Part shown: positions 48,545 through 59,776 of the stretch, one piece after another
Numbering within the stretch: position 1 is the first letter of the stretch
Layout: every line of letters begins with the position of its first letter
DNA from: Stomoxys calcitrans
Taxonomy: Eukaryota > Arthropoda > Insecta > Diptera > Muscidae
DNA: 64,000 bases
Direction: 5' to 3'
NCBI RefSeq assembly: GCF_963082655.1
Contig: NC_081555.1
Location: 181,638,151 to 181,702,150 of the forward strand
Translations under genes and position numbers: made by a program
The notes under the pieces: generated by a model
Database searches by the model: none
The model's input: only the letters and a program-made list of their open reading frames with translations
Told to the model about the DNA's origin: nothing

Positions 48545-49689
48545 ATGTTTAACAAAATATTGGTCTTTTTAATAGCTATATGTAAAAATAAACTGATCTG
48601 AACCATATACGGATGTCGAACAGCCTAAGATAAGTCAATGTGTCAAATTTCAGTTAAATCGGATTATAAATGCGCCTTTTTTGGGGCTAAGACTTTTAAT
48701 CGAGATATTGGTCTATATGGCAGCTATATACAAATCTTGATCGATCAAGACCAAATGGCGGAAATATATGGAGGGGCATAACTTAACTCTCTGTCCTAAA
48801 TTTCGGCAAATAAATGCGCCAAAATCGACAATAAATGCGCCATTCTTAGACCCAAAATATTAAATGAGAGATCGGTCTATATGGCAGCTATATCCAAATC
48901 TGGACCGATCTGAGTGAAATTCAAAAAGGATGTCGAAGGGTCCAACACAACTCACTGTCCCAAATTGCGGCGACATCGGACAATAAATGGGCTTTTTCTG
49001 GCCCCAAAACCGAGAGATCGGTCTATATGGCAGCTATATCCAAATCTTCACCGATCTGTGCCATAATGCATAACTATGTCAAGGGGTTTAATCTTACTCA
49101 ATGTCCCAAATTCCGGCGACATCTGACAATAAATGCGTCTTTTACGGGCCTAAGACCCTAAATCGGAAGATCGGTCTATATGGCAGCTATATCCAAATCT
49201 GGACCGATCTGGGCCAAATTGACGAAGGACGTCGAAGGGCCAAACACAACCCACTGTCACAAATTTCAGCAAAATCGGATAATAAATGTGGCTTTTATGG
49301 GCCTAAGACCCTAAATCGGCGGATCGGTGTATATGGCAGCTATATTCAAATCTGGGCCAATCTGGACCTAAATCGGCGGATCGGTCTATATGGGGGCTAT
49401 ATCAGGATATAGTCCGATATGGCCCATCTTCGAACTTAACCTGCTAATGAAGAAAAAATTAATCTGCGCAAAGTTTTAGCTAAATATCTCTATTTTTAAA
49501 GACAGTAGCGTAATTTCAACAGACATACGGACAGACGGAAGGACAGACGGACGGGCATGTCTAGATCGTCTTAGATTTTTACGCTGATCAAGAATATATA
49601 TATTTTATAGGGTCGGAAGTGGATATTTCGATGTGTTGCAAACGGAATGACAAAATGAATATACCCCCATTCTTCGGTGGTGGGTATAA
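48545..49689 (-). mobile_element. Type A Helentron with 153-bp array
   Basis: Reverse orientation. 'GATCGGTCTATATGGCAG' phrases have their GTCTAT (GTGTAT in the last) at 48711, 48875, 49021, 49174 and 49327; the last two steps are exactly 153 bp. The reversed leader follows ('ACAGACGGACGGGCATGTCT', 'TTTTACGCTGATCAAGAATA'), and the 5' end 'TTCTTCGGTGGTGGGTATAA' closes at about 49689. The 3' hairpin end is missing. It is head-to-head with the next copy. Confidence 0.75.
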
Positions 49690-49878
49690 AAACAACAGAC
49701 AGTGTTTGCTGATGTCAGTAAAATTGTTTTTCTAGGTATATCAGTAATTTCTAATTTGTCATATATACCGGTGTGAGCTTGATAACACTTCGTTCCTACT
49801 ACCCTGCATAATCAAGTTGGACGGACCTCGTTTTGGTGGCATCAATCTCAACGCAAGACTAAACTTGTGATCAGGATT

Positions 49879-51317
49879 TTTTTTCAACCCACCACACATA
49901 TATATTTTTGATGAGCATGAAAATCTAAGAAGATCTTGCCATGTTCGTGGGCCTGTCCGTATATCTATTGAAATTACGCTACAGTCTATATCTTGATAAT
50001 GCCCGCATATAGACCGATCCGCCTATTTAGGGTCTTAGGCCCATAAAAGCCATATTTATTGTCCGATTTTGCTGAAATTTGGGACAGTGAGTTGTGTTAG
50101 GCCCTTCGACATCATTCTTTAATTTGGCACAGATCGGTTCAGGTTTGGATATAGCTGCAATATAGACCGATCTCTCGATTTAGGGTTTTGGGCCCATAAA
50201 AGGCGCATTCATTTTCCCATTGCACCGAAATTTGGGACAGTGAGTTGTGTTAGGCCCTTCAACATTCTTCTTCAATTTGGCTCAGATCGGTCCAGATTTT
50301 GGATATAGCTGCCATATAGACCGATCTCTCGATTTAAGGTTTTGGGCCCATAAAAGGCGCATTTATAGTTGGATTTTGCCGAAATTTGGGACAGTACGTT
50401 GTGTTAGGCCCTTCAACATTAATTTTCAATTTGGCTCAGATCGGTCCAGATTTGGATATAGCGGCCATATAGACCGATCGCTCGTTATATGGTTTTGGGC
50501 CCATAAAAGGCGGGTTTATTTATCGATTTCGCCAAAATTTGGGACAGTGAGTGGCGTAAGGTTCTTCGACAACTTCCTGCAATTTGACCCTGATCGGTTC
50601 AGATTTGGATATAGCTGCCATATAGACCGATCTCTCGATTTAAGGTTTTGGGCCCATAAAAGGCGCATTTATTGTGCGATGTCGTCGAAATTTGGGGCAG
50701 TGAGTTGTGTTAAGCCCTTCGACATCCTTCTTCAATTTGGCACAGATCGGTCTAGATTTGGATATAGCTGACATATAGACCGATCTCTCGTTATATGGTT
50801 TTGGGCCCATAAAAGGCGGGTTTATTTATCGACTTCGCTGAAATTTGGGACAGTGAGTGGCGTTAGGGTCTTCGAAAACTTTCTGCAATTTGACCCATAT
50901 CGGTTCAGATTTGGATATAGCTGCCATATAGACCGATCTCTCGATTTAAGGATTTAGAGTCATAAAAAGCGCATTAATTGTTCGATTTCGCCGAAATTTG
51001 TGACAGTGAGTTGTGTTAGACCCTTCGATAGACCTCTTTAACTTGGCCCAGATCGGTTCAGATTTGGATATATCTGCCGGCTACCAAAAAGACCAATATT
51101 TTGTTCTACAAAATTGAACAATGACTTGTACTTATTAGACCATTCAATATCCGTTTCGAATTTGGTTCAAATCGGACCCTTTTTCGGTAAAGCTGCTATG
51201 CGGGCATAAATTATGCTTTGTTCACCGGATTATGATGAAAGGTAGTTTACATATTTACCCGAGGTGGTGGGTATCCAAAGTTCGGCCTGGCCGAACTTAA
51301 CGCCTTTTTACTTGTTT
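49879..51317 (+). mobile_element. Type A Helentron with seven-unit 153-bp array
   Basis: The 5' end 'TTTTTTTCAACCCACCACAC' is followed by 'TTGATGAGCATGAAAATCTA' and 'CCATGTTCGTGGGCCTGTCC' (microsatellite nearly absent), then the array. The 3' end is 'GAGGTGGTGGGTATCCAAAG' with hairpin TTCGGCCTGGCCGAA and 'TTTTTACTTGTTT'. Confidence 0.8.
50000..51110 (+). repeat. 153-bp tandem repeat array inside Helentron
   Basis: The anchor TTTGGAT(ATAGCTG) occurs at 50144, 50298, 50451, 50604, 50757, 50910 and 51063, that is steps of 154 and then five times 153. Each unit reads 'GACCGATCTCTCGATTTAAG', 'GGGCCCATAAAAGGCGCATT', 'CGAAATTTGGGACAGTGAGT' and 'CAATTTGGCxCAGATCGGT'. A 174-codon frame at 50247-50771 exists because 153 is a multiple of three; it is 51-residue repeats, not a known protein. 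Confidence 0.9.
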
Positions 51318-52867
51318 CAGATTCTAGCATGTAAATAGAATTGAATAACAATTATTTCGACACAACGAAATCAATCATATGTAGATGTCTTTTTAAACGA
51401 GCCAGTTGTTGTATGCGGTTTGTTAACGTCAAGGTGACGTACAGGGAGTGAATGAGTTATTCTGCTAAGCCTTTACGGTGAGAGGCACACTGGGAACACA
51501 CTATCAGGCAAACTATGGGAGTTACTGCTGGTACTGTGGGCAGTTGATTCCCAGTGAATTTTTTACGGTTGCCATGATTTGAAATTTGATTAGGGAGCCG
51601 TGCATCGTCTCAATAATTACCGATTGACGCGTTGACAGCGTCAAGGACTAGGATGAGAGCGATGAAGTCGATGTCAATGACGATGATGATGAAGTCTGTT
51701 GTCAATGTTGACATTGTTCGCATCATAAATCCGCTCTGTGTTAAAACACTTGGGGGGAATCTGGGTGACCGTTAAAGGTTTTAAGGGATTTAATTGCATT
51801 TTTTTCCACTCCGGCCGTTCATCGGTCAATGTATTTGCTCAGCACTGAGCATAGCGAGCACATGAAGCCTGAGTGCGCCACACTCGGACTCAGTATATGG
51901 GTGACGTGAAATGTCCGTGTCCTTAATTCACAACGACGAATGTAGATTGTGTTCAATTGACGCTTGTCATTCATGTGCTGACTGGTTGACAGAGTGACTG
52001 TTCCTACAATGATTGTATGACTTACTCACATCCACATCAACATGTATACACATATATCGATATATGAATAAATGCTCAGAAGTATTCCTACTGTCCTGAA
52101 TGCTTAAAAAAAGAGGAGAAGAGCGATGATGATATTGGTGTGGTTTATCCTTGTCAATGATGATGACGACGACGACGACGATAATGACGATGATGAGCAT
52201 GGCGATTACGTTGATTTACGTCATTTACTGGGCGCTGTCATGAAAGCTCATTTTACCAACACACATTTGCACATTAATTCATACATACTCTGAACTGACA
52301 TTAATGTTCATATGCATATACATATGTGTATGCATTTGTGTGTAGTGCAGTGCAGTGCCTCCTCTTCTGTCATAGCATGCCAAATTAGATATTTGCTTAG
52401 AATAGTAGAAACATTTATGCTTCAACTTTTCTACGCAATAGCAACTAAAAATGAAAGTGTATCGCTTTGGGCCGGATTTGAGCCATGTGGGGGCCTTTGT
52501 GCAAAATTTTAGCTAAATTCATAAACTTGTTTTACATAAAACTGTTATGGAAAAGTTACCATGAAAGGTTTACATTACTGTACCAGATTTCAGTTAGACT
52601 TCTGTCCTATATGACAGCTATAGGCAAAAATTGAATATCTAAACCAAATTTGAATATCTAAATCGATTTTTGTAGACTTCGTCAAAATCTGTGTAAAATG
52701 GAGGTGACTACAGTTTTATTAGTGAAAATCGCTATCGGTCGATTTATCCCTTAGTGGCCTTACAGTAGTTTGTAACGTTGTATTATCTTCGGCTGAGCTA
52801 GACCAGCAGTCGTTCAGGGATTACCTTCAAGGACCTACAAGAAGAAACATCACAGTACCTAGTGATC
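51318..52867. other. Single-copy-like intergenic DNA with relic and triplet repeats
   Basis: GAT/GAC triplet repeats lie at about 52156-52200. A faint Helentron relic lies at about 52575-52640 ('CCTATATGACAGCTATAGGC'). No supported gene. Confidence 0.4.
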
Positions 52868-54001
52868 TTTTTATACCCACCACCGTAGGATGGGGGTATA
52901 TATGTTGTCATTTGCAACACATCGAAATATCCATTTGAGAGTCTATATAGTGTACATTTTCTTGGCCGTCGTTAAAGTCTAAGACGATCTAGCCATGTCC
53001 GCCCGTCTGTCCATCTGCCTGTCCGTCTGTCTGTTGAAATCACGCTACAGCCTTTAAAAATAGAGATATTGAGCTGAAACTTTGCACACATGTTTTTGTC
53101 CATATGCAGATTAAGTTTGAAAATGGGCTACATCCGACTATATCTTCATATAGCCCTCATATAGACCGATCTGAAGATATAAGGTCTTTGGCCTATTAAA
53201 GCCACATTTATAATCCGATTTTGTTGAAATTCGGGACAGGGAGTTGTGTTAGGCCTCTCGATATCCCTGTTAAGTGCGGCCTAGATGGGTCTTGATTTAG
53301 ATATAGCTGCTCTATAGACCGATCTCCGGATTTTAGGTTTTGTGCCCATGAGTGGTGCATTTATTGTCCGATTTCACTGATATTTGTGACACTGAGCTCT
53401 GTAAGATCCCCACACATTCTTGTTTAATTCAGCCTAGATCGGTCCAAGTTTGGATATAGCTGCCATACAGACCGATCCCTTGATTTAAGGATTTCTCATA
53501 AATTTGATATGGCGAGTTGTGTTTGGCCCCTCGACATTCCTACCGAATATGATCAAAATCGGGCTATGTTTGAATATAGGTGCTATATGTATCGTTCTAC
53601 CAATTTGAGTTCTTGGGACAATAAAATCATTTTTATTACTCGATTTTGCTGAAGTTTTACACAGTGGGCTGTATTAGGCTCTTGGATATTCGTGTTAATA
53701 TAATTCAGATAGGTCTATATTTGGATAAAGCTACCACATACATATACCGATCTCCCGAGTGAAATTCTTGGGCCCATAAAAGTTTAATTTTTTACCGATG
53801 AATACAATGAGTTGTGTTAGACCATAACATATCTTTCCTGAATATGGTGGAGGTCGGACTCTATTTAGATATAGCTGCTATGGTTTTATAAATGATGCAT
53901 TTTTCACCATATTATGACGAAAGGTTGTTAATATAAATATCCGAGTTGGTGGGTATTCAAAATTACGCCCGGCCAAACTCTTAGCGCTATTTTACCTGTT
54001 T
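52868..54001 (+). mobile_element. Type A Helentron, complete
   Basis: The 5' end is TTTTTATACCCACCACCGTA, then 'GACGATCTAGCCATGTCCGC' and a short GTCTGTC tract, followed by about five modules. The 3' end 'GTTGGTGGGTATTCAAAATT' has a decayed hairpin 'ACGCCCGGCCAAA' and 'ATTTTACCTGTTTT'. Confidence 0.75.
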
Positions 54002-54432
54002 TATTTCCTTTATTGAGATGGTTAATTTTACTCTCCCTAGGCTTTTCCGTAATTTTGTAGCTGAAATTTCTCCTTTTTGTTTCGAGCTGCCGTTTTCCTG
54101 AATAAGGATACTAGGCTGCATGATTTTTTTCTGGGAAGTTCAGTTCTGGCAAGAGCATTGAGGTCGAGAGCATAATCTATTTTGCTCCTAGGCGACCCTA
54201 ATCGTTTCTATCCCATTACTGGATTGCCAGCCATGTTTGTGGCAAGTGGTTCAAGTCGTAAAAGGGGTTACGAGGCCTATACCCAATTCTTTGTAAAATT
54301 TGTGAAGCCCCTAGTGAATATTGTAAAGCCCCAAAACAAGTTTTGTGGGGCTAAGAGCTCTACACTGACGTCCGCACACCCCGTTAAAATCTAATTTCAT
54401 TTGTGTTTATTTGTACCTTATGATTGCATGCT
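54002..54432. other. Intergenic spacer, nothing supported
   Basis: A 70-codon frame at 54182-54394 (ending in AHPVKI) has no motif and a poor start context. Confidence 0.35.
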
Positions 54433-55352
54433 TTTTATACTTTTCCGTTTGTAACACCTCGAAAAATTGAACTTGGACCTCATAAAGGTATATATTCTTG
54501 ACCATCTCGAAATTCTGATTCGAACTAGCAATGCCCGTCCGTCCGTCTGTCGAAATCTCGGTAGCGACCAAACGCATAAGGCTAGCCGCTTGAAATCATG
54601 CACAGATACTTTATATTGATGTAGGTTGTTGGGGATTGCAAATGGGCCATATCGGTTTAAATTTTTGATGTAGCTCCCATATAAACCGATCTTCCGATTG
54701 GACTTCTAGAGCCAATGGGAGCCACAATTTTTGTCCGATTTGGCTGAAATTTTGCACATTGTGTTCTGTTATGACTCCAACAACTGTGCCATGTACGGTC
54801 CAAATCGGTCAAGAACCTGATACCTATAAACCGATCTCCCTATTTGATTTCTTGAGCTTCTGGAAGCCTCAATTATCATCCGATTTGGCTGAAATATTGA
54901 ACAAAGTAATCTATTATGACTTGCAACAACGGAACCGAGTACGGTACAAATCTGTCTGTAACCTGATATAGCTCCCATATAAACCGATCTCCAGATTGAC
55001 TTCCTGAGCCACTGGAAGCCGTAATTTTTGTCCGATTTGAATGAATTTTGTGCATGGTTTTCTGTTATGACTTCTAACAACTGTGCTTAGAACGATTCAA
55101 ATTGGTCAAAAACATAATAAAGCTCCCATATAAACCGATTTCCAGATTTGACTTGTTGAACCCTTACAAGCTGCGATTTTTTCCGATTTGGCTGAAATTT
55201 AGCATATAGTTTTCTGTTTTGACTCTCAAACACTGACAGAAGTACGGTTCAATTCGGACTATAACTAGATAAAGCTCCCATAATTTTGCAGAATCCATTG
55301 TAGTGGGTTACGAAGATTCGCCCCGCCTGAATTTAACACGCTTTTATTTGTT
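54433..55352 (+). mobile_element. Type A Helentron, complete but diverged
   Basis: The 5' end is 'CTTTTTATACTTTTCCGTTT', the leader 'GCAATGCCCGTCCGTCCGTC'. The module phrase CCGAT recurs at 54686, 54831, 54984 and 55135 (145, 153, 151 bp). The 3' end is 'GAAGATTCGCCCCGCCTGAA' and 'ACGCTTTTATTTGTTT'. Confidence 0.7.
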
Positions 55353-56828
55353 TATTTTAACAACCATACCGTAACATTTGTTTTCTTTTTATTAGTTTGG
55401 TTAGACCGTTCCACAGAATCGAGTAACTTTCCTTGCTAAGATATTTTTCGGGAGTCTAAAATCCACATTATTTATGTCCTAGATTGTACCCATTATGGTT
55501 CAATGAGACCCGGACCTCCACCAGTCTGAACCTAGCAGTTTTGATGGCTCTCATAGCCTCAGTTGACCCATAAGCCAAATATTTTCTTTTCTACCTTGGA
55601 ATACAATAGACGTTCAAAGAGCCAAAAACCCTCAGGGGTTGAAAACTTCTTAAATGATAACTTGTTAGTTAAAAAATTATGTTTGATCTTAACAAGCTCA
55701 GTAAATATTCTGTTGTTGCAATATTTAGGCACTGACAAAGAGGCCCTCCATTGAAAGCGCTGATCGACTCTGAAATTATCATTTGGAGCGTTTACCCAAA
55801 ACCAAAATGATTCAATGATTATTGCACGTTAGCCATTGTCAACATCGTCATTGCAATTTGAACCACTGCCTCCATCAACGCTCTCTACCATTATTGCCCA
55901 GCAACACAAACGCACACACACACACACAGCCATTTTCACAATTGCAAAGTCATACTCAACATGGTCATATAAGAACATAGGATGGAAACGAAAAATGTCA
56001 CTGTTATATCTAGAATCGTTTATTTTTAATTAACTCGTTGCTATCGTTTGAAATGAAATCAAAGGGATTTAAATCAATAACTTTTTTTATAACTGAAACT
56101 TTGACCAAGAGACTATCAAAAAAGGTTTATGATACACCCACCCTTGTGTTCGAACAGTCACACTGTCGAATGTGGCATTTCGACAAGAACAGAAAAGTTG
56201 CCAACATTTAAACTATCTACGAACATATCTGTCAACATTTATTTCTCATTACTGAAGTTAGGCATCAAATACTCGGTTGAATGATACTGCCGATGATGCC
56301 GAATGTGATGATAATGACGAGGAAGATGAGAATGAGGATGAGTAAGACCATTGCCATGCCATGGATGAGGGTGTGATGAATGTTGATGGCAAGTTTGCCT
56401 GCTGCTGCTATTATGAAATATCCATTCGAATACTGTCATGAGTTCAAAATCATAATTCCTTGTCCATGGAGAATAGAAAATGAGAAAAAAGGCATTCGTT
56501 CATTAACATGTGTGACAGCCCATGTGTCCCATCATCACATTTGTTGGAGAACCAATTATCCCACTCTACCATCATATGCCGTTTGATGGGTACTGGACTT
56601 TCTTTGGTTGCCATACTAGGTAGTATGGATGCTGACGAGTCAAACAATTTGTCATGTGCAATGTATACCTGCCTGCTAATAAGGCATTGAGCATTTGGTA
56701 CATCATTGGAACTGAATGCTAATTCTACCTCTTTCTCTCTCCTTGATCACATCATGGAGTTTTCCGAAAGCAGTTTAAAGTGAGTAGCTGTTATGCACGA
56801 CCTTGAAGAACCACAATTATAAATAGAA
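55353..56828. other. Single-copy-like intergenic DNA
   Basis: A (CA)n run lies at about 55912-55929. Overlapping frames at 56239-56690 on both strands have no motifs. No gene is supported. Confidence 0.4.
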
Positions 56829-57411
56829 AACAAGTAAAAGCGTGCTAAGTTCGGCCGGGCCGAATCTTATATACCATCCACCATGGATCGAATTTGTCGA
56901 GTTCTTTTCCCGGTATCTTTTTTTGGGTAAATATTTGATAAAAGGAAAGTATTGCTATTGGGTTGCCCAAAATGTAAATGCGGATTTTTAAAAGAAAGTA
57001 AATGCATTTTTAATAAAACTTAGAATGAACTTTAATCAAATATACTTTTTTTACACTTTTTTTCTAAAGCAAGCTAAAAGTAGCAGTTGATAACTGACAG
57101 AAGAAAGAATGCAATTACAGAGTCACATGCTGTGAAAAAATTTGTCAACGCCGACTATATGAAAAATCCGCAATTACTTTTTGGGCAACCCAATGTAATA
57201 TTGGAGCTAAAATATCAATTTATCGTCCTATTAGGACCATAATTGAACTGAATGTTGGAGATCATAGTAGAAGTCGTTGTGTGAAATTGCAGCCAATTCG
57301 AATAAAAAATGCGCACTTAAGGGGGTCAAGAATTAAAAGAGGAAGATCGCTTATATGGGAGCTGTATCAGCCAAATCGGATAATAATTACGACCTCTAGA
57401 CGACCTCTAGA
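56829..57411 (-). mobile_element. Type A Helentron, cut by assembly gap
   Basis: The reversed 3' end 'AAGTAAAAGCGTGCTAAGTT' has the perfect hairpin TTCGGCCGGGCCGAA and is followed by 'CTTATATACCATCCACCATG'. Modules continue on both sides of a MITE until the gap. The 5' end is not visible. Confidence 0.75.
56958..57193 (+). mobile_element. Mariner-type MITE (copy 4)
   Basis: 236 bp with both TIRs. TA lies at 56956-56957 on the left, while the right flank reads TG, so the target duplication has mutated. It has the same orientation as copies 1 and 2. Confidence 0.85.
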
Positions 57412-57611
57412 NNNNNNNNNNNNNNNNNNNNNNNNNNNNNNNNNNNNNNNNNNNNNNNNNNNNNNNNNNNNNNNNNNNNNNNNNNNNNNNNNNNNNNNNN
57501 NNNNNNNNNNNNNNNNNNNNNNNNNNNNNNNNNNNNNNNNNNNNNNNNNNNNNNNNNNNNNNNNNNNNNNNNNNNNNNNNNNNNNNNNNNNNNNNNNNNN
57601 NNNNNNNNNNN
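57412..57611. other. Assembly gap (200 N)
   Basis: A run of 200 unknown bases between a Helentron module and a tandem repeat. The true size and content are unknown; the round number suggests an estimated or placeholder gap. Confidence 0.99.
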
Positions 57612-57930
57612 TTACTTCTTTAATGGGGTCAAATCATGTTGTTATAAAACTGTCATTGATATGGAAATTATGTAGCCCTTTTTTGTTAGGGGATCCTCAT
57701 TGTACATTGATATCTATGCTATGTCACCCTTTCTTGTTGTGGGATCCTCATTATGTTGTTATAAAACTGTCATTGATATGGAAATAATGTAGCCCTTTTT
57801 TGTTAGGGGATCCTCATTGTACATTGATCTCTATGCTATGTCACCCTTTCTTGTTGTGGGATCCTCATCATGTTGTTATAAAACTGTCATTGATATGGAA
57901 ACTATGTAGCCCTTTTTTGTAAGGGGGAAT
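57612..57930 (+). repeat. 117-bp dimeric tandem repeat
   Basis: GTTATAAAAC recurs at 57641, 57758 and 57875, exactly 117 bp apart. Each 117-bp unit is itself two related halves of about 58 bp ('ATGTAGCCCTTTTTTGTTAG' and 'ATGTCACCCTTTCTTGTTGT', both followed by 'GGATCCTCATT'). About 2.5 units are visible; the array probably continues into the gap. Confidence 0.85.
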
Positions 57931-58500
57931 GGGGGATTCGAACTTGTGTAAGCTGCTATTTCGATTAGGAATTTGGGATCCTACGTTTTTAGTTTTGGGT
58001 GTTATTTTTAAGGGGGGGATGGTGTTGATTTAACTGATAAGTGGGATTGAAACTATTTGGTTCGTCAATTATTGAGTTTTAAAAATTCATTGAGTGTGAC
58101 CCTCACTGTATGCTATGGGTCTTGCTCATTTCTTGTGTGTTGTAAAGATGTAAACTGCGGTAAGGTAGAAAAAGGGAATGTTTGGTTTAATTATTATCTA
58201 ATAATTGTTTTCATGGGTGCCTTAGTTGGGGATTAATGTTGACTTTTTTCCACTTAAAGTGTGACCGTCACTGCATGTTATGTGGCACTTGCGCATTTCT
58301 TGTGTGTGTGTGTTGTAAAGTGTGTAGGATATGTTTATTAAGGGGTTGATGGTCGTTTTCTAACTCTGAGTTTTAAATTTTTTTGTCTCTATATGTTGCC
58401 TGTGAGTGGTATCCATAAAGGCTTCATTGTGTTGTGAAATGCGACTAGGTAGTAAGGAATATTATCTGTGTGATTTCTAATAAAAACACGAAAGAATTCG
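57931..58500. other. Intergenic DNA with a weak duplicated segment
   Basis: Two similar passages about 167 bp apart near 58090 ('GTGTGACCCTCACTGTATGC') and 58258 ('GTGTGACCGTCACTGCATGT') each lead to 'CATTTCTTGTGTG' and 'TTGTAAAG'. They may be decayed tandem units. No gene. Confidence 0.4.
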
Positions 58501-59115
58501 AAAGAATTGTCGTTTTTGGAGTGGAGATCAGTCACCCAGAAAAAGTCACAGTTTGATGCGGTTTATGGGCTGGTGGCATTATTGGACAGTACTTCTTCAA
58601 AGATTATGCGAATCGTAACGTAATTGTGAATGATGAGCGCTATCGTGAGATGATATCCAAATTTTGTTTGCCCAGAATGCAAGAGCTTGACTTCATTGCC
58701 ATGTGGTTTCAACAAGACGGTTTCACATGTCACCCAGCACGCGTAACAATGGACTTATTGAGAGGCGAGTTCGGTGAACATATTATTTCACGATCGGGAC
58801 CGGCCGGCTATTTTAAAGCTCACGTCCATACAGACAAGCCCGCTTCAATTGACGCATTGGAAGACAACATTGAAGCATTTATTCGTGATATACCGGCCGA
58901 AATGTTAGAAAGAGTATGCCAAAATTGGACTAAGGGGATGGACCATTTTAGGCGCTGTCACGGTCAACATTTGCATGAAATAATCTTCAAACATTAAACT
59001 ATATGGACCGTGTTATCGATTCAAATAAAGATTTCATGAATTTTTCTTAATTTTATGTGTTTTTTTTTTTTTGTTTTTGAAAAACTTTCCTATAGCTCCT
59101 AAAAAATCACCCTTT
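58501..59115 (+). mobile_element. Tc1/mariner element, 5'-truncated
   Basis: It contains the C-terminal half of a transposase (58520-58997) and a 3' UTR ending in the right TIR, 'AAAAAATCACCCTTT' at about 59101-59115, the same end as the palindromic element at 9450-10060. The left TIR and N-terminal coding part are absent. Confidence 0.65.
58520..58997 (+). pseudogene. Tc1/mariner transposase C-terminal half
   Basis: 'HPEKVTV' is followed by an in-frame TGA where a relative has Trp, then 'CGLWAGGIIGQYFFKDYANR'. From 58626 an open frame follows: 'MWFQQDGFTCHPARVTMDLL' contains the second catalytic Asp (QQDG). The frame then passes 'FGEHIISRSGPAGYFKAHV', where the segment between 'SRSGP' and 'YFxxxxVKAHV', carrying the third catalytic acidic residue, is deleted in frame. 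The end is 'NWTKGMDHFRRCHGQHLHEI'. It is inactive: one nonsense codon, one catalytic deletion, no N-terminus. Confidence 0.8.
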
Positions 59116-59159
59116 GTATATAGATGTAAAATAATTTAATTATAATTACATCAGTTTAA

Positions 59160-59480
59160 ACATGTGAACAAAAAATTGTTCAACAATGTGAGGCCTCACA
59201 AAGTCAACAAATCATAAGTGACGATGAGGAATGTATTCCTGAGACTAATGACGAGCAAGATGATGCAAATTCTATCCAGGAAATATTTCCATGGAGATTG
59301 TTCCCAAAACATTTCGACCCAAACAGCCAGCCTATACCTGGATCGGTCGAAGACGATATGTTGCGGAAATCGGAAGAGGAGAAAGAGACCGCATTGGACC
59401 AAGAGTTAAGGAAAGTTGAAGCGGACTGGAATACAGAAATGAATCCAGTTATTTTTAGTATTTCAGAAAAGTTTTTATAA
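59160..59480 (+). CDS. Candidate terminal exon, unknown acidic protein
   Basis: A frame of 106 codons stays open from a TAA at 59157 to TAA 59478-59480. It encodes a Gln/Ser and acidic start, 'EIFPWRLFPKHFDPNSQPIP', then 'GSVEDDMLRKSEEEKETA' and 'ELRKVEADWNTEMNPVIF'. There is no ATG near the start, so if real it is a terminal exon with an acceptor such as the AG at 59214-59215 or 59224-59225. The codon pattern looks protein-like (charged helix, conserved-looking Pro/Trp), but no family is recognised. It lies between a dead transposon and a MITE. It could also be a processed fragment or chance. Confidence 0.3.
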   Translation, partial: TCEQKIVQQCEASQSQQIISDDEECIPETNDEQDDANSIQEIFPWRLFPKHFDPNSQPIPGSVEDDMLRKSEEEKETALDQELRKVEADWNTEMNPVIFSISEKFL

Positions 59481-59534
59481 ATTTCCTGTAAAAGTATATA
59501 GAATTATAAATGAAATTTAAGAGAAATTTATATA

Positions 59535-59771
59535 TTGGGTTGCCCAAAAAGTAATTGCGGATTTTTCATAAAGTCGGCGTTGACAAATTTTTTCACAGCT
59601 TGTGACTCTGTAATTGCATTCTTTCTTCTGTCAGTTATCAGCTGTTACTTTTAGCTTGCTTTAGAAAAAAAGTTAAAAAAAAGGATATTTGATTAAAGTT
59701 CATTCTAAGTTTTATTAAAAAAGCATTTACTTTATTTTAAAAAATCCGCAATTACTTTTTGGGCAACCCAA
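59535..59771 (-). mobile_element. Mariner-type MITE (copy 5)
   Basis: 237 bp with TA at 59533-59534 and 59772-59773, in the orientation of copy 3. Its right end lies only five bases from the terminus of the Helitron that begins at 59777. Confidence 0.85.
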
Positions 59772-59776
59772 TATAA

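Noticed and set aside
50247..50771. A 174-codon open frame with three internal repeats.
   Set aside because: It is the 153-bp Helentron array read in one frame. The frame is open only because 153 is a multiple of three; other copies carry stops.
50000..51110. Regularly spaced repeats resembling a CRISPR array.
   Set aside because: Units are 153 bp without unique spacers, in a eukaryotic transposon.
57281..57787. A 168-codon open frame.
   Set aside because: It spans the 200-N gap. Both sides are repeat sequence.
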